This document shows positions 14,154-17,188 of a stretch of 17,188 nucleotides of DNA, in pieces. Made by a program: the position numbers and the translations under genes. Location of the stretch: the NCBI GenBank assembly GCA_003978375.1, contig QNZW01000192.1, forward strand, positions 1-17,188, read 5' to 3'. The DNA is from Sulfurovum sp. (lineage in GTDB: Bacteria > Campylobacterota > Campylobacteria > Campylobacterales > Sulfurovaceae). The notes under the pieces are model-generated. The model was not told the origin of the DNA. It saw only the letters and a list, made by a program, of their open reading frames with translations, and ran no database searches. The stretch's first letter is position 1; each line of letters starts with the position of its first letter.

Positions 14154-15428
14154 TTATTTTTTCTTTTTTTTCTCTAGGGCGCGTTTTTTCTTTTGTGCTG
14201 CATAGGTAAATTTACGTTTTTTATCATAATCAATATAGCCCTTTTTTTCACGAAGTGACTTCTTGCGTGGACGTGCTTGGCGGGGTTGTTTGTCTGTGAT
14301 TTCAAACCCTTCCATAATCTGACGTTTTATATTGAGTTTGAGATGTTTTTCTATAGTCGAAAAAGTATCATAATCGTGGATAGTCAGTAGGGTGATGACC
14401 TCTCCTTTATGATTGGCACGTCCTGTACGTCCTACACGGTGGGTAAAATCATCTGTTAGTTTGGGCAAATCATAATTAATCACTAAGGGTAATTGAGGAA
14501 TATCAATACCACGTGCAGCAATATCTGTAGCAATAAGTACTTGTGTCTTTTTAGCCTTTAGTAGAGTAAGTGCTTTAGCACGTCCACCTCTTTTGATATC
14601 ACCGTGTATCAAAGAGGTCCAAATGCCTTGCCCTTTAAAGTACTCAAAAAGTTTATCTGCAGTCTCTTTTTTGTTTACAAAAATAAGCACCTGAGCAGCC
14701 CCCATGTCTTTGACAAGTTTAACGGCCAGTTGGGGTTTACGTTTTTTGTCTACTTTGTAGGCATTATGTTTAATAAAATTGACCACATCACGACGGTTGC
14801 TTATTTCAACAATGGCTGGGTTTTTTAAAAATGCTTTAGAGAGTTTTTTGATATTTTGAGAAATAGTAGCAGAAAAACACATCATTTGTTTGGGGTGTGT
14901 ACAGCTTGAGAGTATGGCCTTTATTTCATCTAAAAAACCAAGATCAAGCATGGTATCTGCTTCATCAAGTATGACAGTATTGATGTGTTCAAGATTGATT
15001 TTTTTTTCTAATATAAAATCTTGTAGTCGTCCAGGTGTGGCCACAACAATATCTACACCTTCTTTAAGTTTTTGGATTTGATCTATTTTTTTTGATCCAC
15101 CTTGTACTTTGGCTGTTTGTATGTCAAGATAACGTGAGAATGTGACAATCGTACGAGAAACCTGATCGGCTAGTTCAATAGTAGGCACAATAATCAATGC
15201 CCTTACTACTTTTTGTTCTTTTTTTACTATTTTTTGCAATTTATGAAGTAAAGGGAGCACATATGCCGCCGTTTTTCCTGTGCCTGATTTGGAAGCACCT
15301 AAAATATCCATACCTTTCATCGCAGCAGGAATGACTTTATTTTGGATAGCTGTTGTGTTTTCATATTTTTCATGCTCAATAGCTTTTAAAATATGTGGAT
15401 GTAAATTCAGTTTTTCAAATGCTTTGAT
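14154..15428 (-). CDS. DEAD-box ATP-dependent RNA helicase with an unusual start
   Basis: The first ATG in frame (15320) lies after the Q motif, so a protein from there would lack a conserved part. The frame is open upstream to 15458 and encodes FEKLNLHPHILKAIEHEKYE and then TTAIQNKVIPAAMKGMDIL, the normal DEAD-box N-terminus with its Q motif. No ATG, GTG or TTG occurs there. I place the start at ATC 15428, which has GAAGGA 6 bases upstream; this gives 424 residues. Motifs follow in order: SGTGKT, PTIELADQ, ATPGR, DEAD, SAT, RGIDIPQ and HRVGRTGR. A Lys/Arg-rich tail (about 50 residues, ending in poly-Lys) probably binds RNA, as in RhlE-type helicases. These enzymes unwind short RNA duplexes in ribosome assembly and RNA decay, often in the cold. 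It has its own promoter (15472-15480). Confidence 0.9.
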   Translation of the reverse strand: MKAFEKLNLHPHILKAIEHEKYENTTAIQNKVIPAAMKGMDILGASKSGTGKTAAYVLPLLHKLQKIVKKEQKVVRALIIVPTIELADQVSRTIVTFSRYLDIQTAKVQGGSKKIDQIQKLKEGVDIVVATPGRLQDFILEKKINLEHINTVILDEADTMLDLGFLDEIKAILSSCTHPKQMMCFSATISQNIKKLSKAFLKNPAIVEISNRRDVVNFIKHNAYKVDKKRKPQLAVKLVKDMGAAQVLIFVNKKETADKLFEYFKGQGIWTSLIHGDIKRGGRAKALTLLKAKKTQVLIATDIAARGIDIPQLPLVINYDLPKLTDDFTHRVGRTGRANHKGEVITLLTIHDYDTFSTIEKHLKLNIKRQIMEGFEITDKQPRQARPRKKSLREKKGYIDYDKKRKFTYAAQKKKRALEKKKKK

Positions 15429-15434
15429 GATTTG

Positions 15435-15440
15435 TCCTTC
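15435..15440 (-). promoter_or_regulatory. ribosome binding site that decides the helicase start
   Basis: On the minus strand GAAGGA lies 6 bases before ATC (15428) in the helicase frame. No ATG, GTG or TTG lies at a usable distance, so this site points to an ATC start or to a miscalled base in the sequence. Confidence 0.5.
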
Positions 15441-15471
15441 AATAGACTCTTTTAGAGTTTATGTATATGTT

Positions 15472-15480
15472 ATTATAGCA
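15472..15480 (-). promoter_or_regulatory. extended -10 promoter of the helicase gene
   Basis: On the minus strand TGCTATAAT is a perfect extended -10 element (TGnTATAAT). Transcription would begin near 15465, giving a leader of about 37 bases before the proposed ATC start. The leader contains a small 5-base-pair hairpin (15446-15458, ACTCT/AGAGT) just before the ribosome binding site. Confidence 0.55.
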
Positions 15481-15509
15481 AAATAGTGATTTAGGATAAT
15501 TGCAAGATA

Positions 15510-15818
15510 CTATTTTTCACAGCCATTTTTACGTTTTGGTATATCTATTTCTAGATAGGAAATCTCTTTGAGTATATCTTGTCGAAATGTATCCAGAGGA
15601 GAACGGATTGAGTAATATGCCCATCTTCCTTTACGCTCTACACGTAAAAAACCTGATTCTTTGAGAATTTTGAGGTGTCTTGAAATGCGTGATTGTATCA
15701 TGTTGAATGAAGAAGATAATTCACAGACACACACTGCACCATTTTTGTCTATAAAACGTAACAGACTAAGTCTTGTTTCATCATTGAGGGCACCTATGGT
15801 TTGTAAAAATATTTTCAT
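15510..15818 (-). CDS. ArsR/SmtB-family metal- or metalloid-responsive repressor
   Basis: 102 residues with the winged-helix pattern of the family: LNDETRLSLLRFI, then CVCELSSSF, then the recognition helix IQSRISRHLKIL, and a wing with GRWAYYSI. Cys30 and Cys32 (CVC) occupy the helix-3 position used by arsenic-sensing ArsR proteins (ELCVCDL type), but the usual third Cys is Ser35. Another Cys (100) is near the C-terminus. Such proteins leave DNA when metal binds. The ATG overlaps the permease stop (ATGA, 4 bases), so it is the last gene of the metal uptake operon and probably regulates it or a linked metal response. This is unusual, because uptake genes are mostly controlled by Fur/Zur-type proteins. 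The ligand is uncertain. Confidence 0.87.
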   Translation of the reverse strand: MKIFLQTIGALNDETRLSLLRFIDKNGAVCVCELSSSFNMIQSRISRHLKILKESGFLRVERKGRWAYYSIRSPLDTFRQDILKEISYLEIDIPKRKNGCEK

Positions 15819-16636
15819 GGATTTATTTTTCTTCTTTCTTTTATGTATAATAGAAGTAAAAACAATCCTAAAGAAAATGCAGAAATAATGATAATAGAAG
15901 CACCTGAACTAAGATCATAAGTATAAGAGAACCAAAGTCCAATAAGGGTAAAGAGTGTAGCAATGGCACCAGAGATAAACATCATCTCAAGAAGAGCATT
16001 TGAGAGCTTCTCTGCAATATATACAGGTATAGTAAGCATGGCAATGACAAGTATGAGCCCTACAACCTTAATAGCAATAACCACAGTCAATGCAGAAAGT
16101 ATCAGGATAAGTGTGTAAAAAAATGTGACATTGACACCGCGAAGTCGTGCATACTCTGGGTCATAGGAGACAGCCAAAATATCACGATACCAAAAAATAA
16201 CAACAAAAATAATCAGTGCCAAAAGCGCAGCCATAAAATACAAATCTTCTGTAGTGACCGCAAGTATAGAACCAAAAAGGTAACTCATAAGATCTACATT
16301 GTATCCAGGTGTAAGATCTACTAAAATAACACCTATTGCCATACCTACAGCCCAAATAAGTCCTATGAAAGTATCCATTCGGTGGCGTTTTTTTAGTGTG
16401 AGTGCAGCGATGAGTAGGGCAGCACCCACTGCAAATAGTGTTGCACCTAAAAAGATGGGCAACCCTAAATAGATAGCAAGTCCTATGCCACCATAAGAGG
16501 TATGTGCAATCCCCCCTGCTAAAAATACCATACGATTTACCACAATCAATGAACCGATGATGCCTGTGGCAATGCTTACCAATATACCAGCCAATAGTGC
16601 ATGTTGTATAAATTCATATTGAAGTGCTTCTATCAT
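15815..16636 (-). CDS. znuB: metal (zinc/manganese-type) ABC transporter permease, ZnuB family
   Basis: 273 residues from the ATG at 16636. That start overlaps the ATPase stop as ATGA and has GGAGA 8 to 9 bases upstream; another ATG at 16651 is in frame but lacks a ribosome binding site. The protein is almost entirely hydrophobic, with about eight membrane segments. The family pattern is clear: MVFLAGGIAHTSYGGIGLA near the N-terminus (ABC-3 family), a polar loop with KKRHRMDTFIGLIWA, YDPEYARLRGV in the cytoplasmic coupling loop, and KVVGLILVIAMLTIPVY. ABC-3 permeases import Zn, Mn or Fe handed over by a periplasmic binding protein, whose gene is not in the window. Zinc is the best guess, not proven. 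Confidence 0.88.
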   Translation of the reverse strand: MIEALQYEFIQHALLAGILVSIATGIIGSLIVVNRMVFLAGGIAHTSYGGIGLAIYLGLPIFLGATLFAVGAALLIAALTLKKRHRMDTFIGLIWAVGMAIGVILVDLTPGYNVDLMSYLFGSILAVTTEDLYFMAALLALIIFVVIFWYRDILAVSYDPEYARLRGVNVTFFYTLILILSALTVVIAIKVVGLILVIAMLTIPVYIAEKLSNALLEMMFISGAIATLFTLIGLWFSYTYDLSSGASIIIISAFSLGLFLLLLYIKERRKINP

Positions 16637-17188
16637 TTTTGGCTTCTCCATTTTGAAGAGGGGACTTCACAACTTTCACAGCTCTCTTTGCCCAACATTT
16701 GTAAAAGTTCTATTTCACAAAAATGCTCTTTTTCTCCATGTGTATGAAAGGTAGATTGTTTATCTGAAATATCATGATAGGAGAGTTTTTTATTAACGTG
16801 GGCTGCTTTATTGGCATATTCTAATATGACAGAGATATCATGGCTTACAACAATGATAGTGATATCTTGATTGAGTGTTTTTAAAAGTTCATAAATTTCA
16901 CGTTGTCCAGTGATGTCTATATTTGATGTGGGCTCATCAAGTATGAGTATTTTAGGATGTGCACATAAAGCACGTGCAATCATCACGCGTTGGCGTTGTC
17001 CTCCTGAGAGTAAGCCTATCTTTCTTTGGGCATATGAAACCATTCCCACTTGTTCTAATGCACCCATAGCACAGGCTATTTCATCTTTTCCATAGCCCAT
17101 AAGGGGTCTTTTGCTCCCTGTATGACCCATCATTACCACCTCTATGACTTTGATAGGAAAATCTGTATTGACATTGGTATTTTGTGGG
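16633..17188 (-). CDS. znuC: metal ABC transporter ATPase, ZnuC family, N-terminus missing
   Basis: 184 residues are visible and the frame runs off the right edge. The GTG at 17139 is not a real start, because in-frame coding (PQNTNVNTDFPIKVIE) continues to the edge. Present are the Q-loop (PQ at the very edge), signature LSGGQRQR, Walker B LILDEPTSNID and H-loop VVSHD; Walker A lies outside. It drives the permease encoded by the next gene, with which it overlaps by 4 bases. The C-terminal tail is unusual: about 45 residues after the core contain HTHGEKEHFCE and CESC, a His/Cys-rich patch that could bind metal and sense or limit uptake. That function is inference. Confidence 0.88.
   Translation of the reverse strand, partial: PQNTNVNTDFPIKVIEVVMMGHTGSKRPLMGYGKDEIACAMGALEQVGMVSYAQRKIGLLSGGQRQRVMIARALCAHPKILILDEPTSNIDITGQREIYELLKTLNQDITIIVVSHDISVILEYANKAAHVNKKLSYHDISDKQSTFHTHGEKEHFCEIELLQMLGKESCESCEVPSSKWRSQK

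Noticed and set aside
15446-15458. Small palindrome ACTCT-TTT-AGAGT as a terminator for the regulator gene
   Set aside because: Only five base pairs and no T run on the minus strand; it lies downstream of the helicase promoter and is better seen as part of that leader.
15510-15818. An arsenic-resistance operon
   Set aside because: Only the regulator resembles ArsR. No arsenate reductase or arsenite pump is present, and the regulator overlaps a metal uptake permease.

Overview
The window is A+T-rich, densely coded bacterial chromosome. It most likely comes from a member of the Campylobacterota (Epsilonproteobacteria), perhaps a Sulfurovum/Sulfurimonas-like organism. That placement is inference from gene content and order. 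It rests on a lolA / secA / LolC-E-type permease neighbourhood and a fabD - MTA/SAH nucleosidase - TtcA-like PP-loop cluster, both of which I recall from Campylobacter and (partly) Helicobacter. I see no rRNA, tRNA, CRISPR array, phage or insertion-sequence gene.

Layout, left to right. (1) 1-3284, plus strand: the 3' part of a very large AsmA/YhdP-like envelope protein that enters from the left edge, then a small secreted protein of unknown function. (2) 3299-7139, minus strand: secA and, overlapping its stop codon by one base, a LolC/LolE-type permease gene. secA is broken by a one-base frameshift near 5904. (3) 7304-9724, plus strand: a secreted multidomain glycoside-hydrolase-like protein sitting between secA and lolA. 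(4) 9832-10888, plus strand: lolA, overlapped by a gene for a membrane-anchored coiled-coil protein. (5) 10913-13395, minus strand: the fabD - mqnB/mtn - ttcA-like operon. (6) 13452-13622, plus strand: a 56-residue rubredoxin with a near-consensus promoter. (7) 13640-15428, minus strand: a DEAD-box RNA helicase with no normal start codon, followed by a membrane-anchored Mrr-like nuclease. (8) 15510-17188, minus strand: a zinc/manganese-type ABC uptake operon (ATPase, permease) ending in an ArsR-family regulator. Its ATPase runs off the right edge.

How the genes fit together. Much of the left half concerns envelope biogenesis: export (SecA), lipoprotein release and carriage to the outer membrane (LolC/E-type permease, LolA), and probably lipid transfer between the membranes (AsmA-like protein). 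The secreted carbohydrate-active protein is the odd one out and looks like an accessory gene placed inside this conserved block. The right half is housekeeping: fatty-acid initiation, futalosine/SAH recycling, tRNA thiolation, RNA remodelling, an electron carrier and metal uptake.

The clearest oddities are the secA frameshift, the helicase reading frame lacking ATG/GTG/TTG before its conserved Q motif, the hydrolase-like gene between secA and lolA, a TtcA-like protein lacking one of the usual cluster cysteines, and a CVC-type ArsR regulator translationally coupled to a metal uptake permease. I found no convincing wholly new multi-gene system. No gene-free stretch exceeds 300 bases; the longest gaps are 164 bases (7140-7303) and 107 bases (9725-9831).
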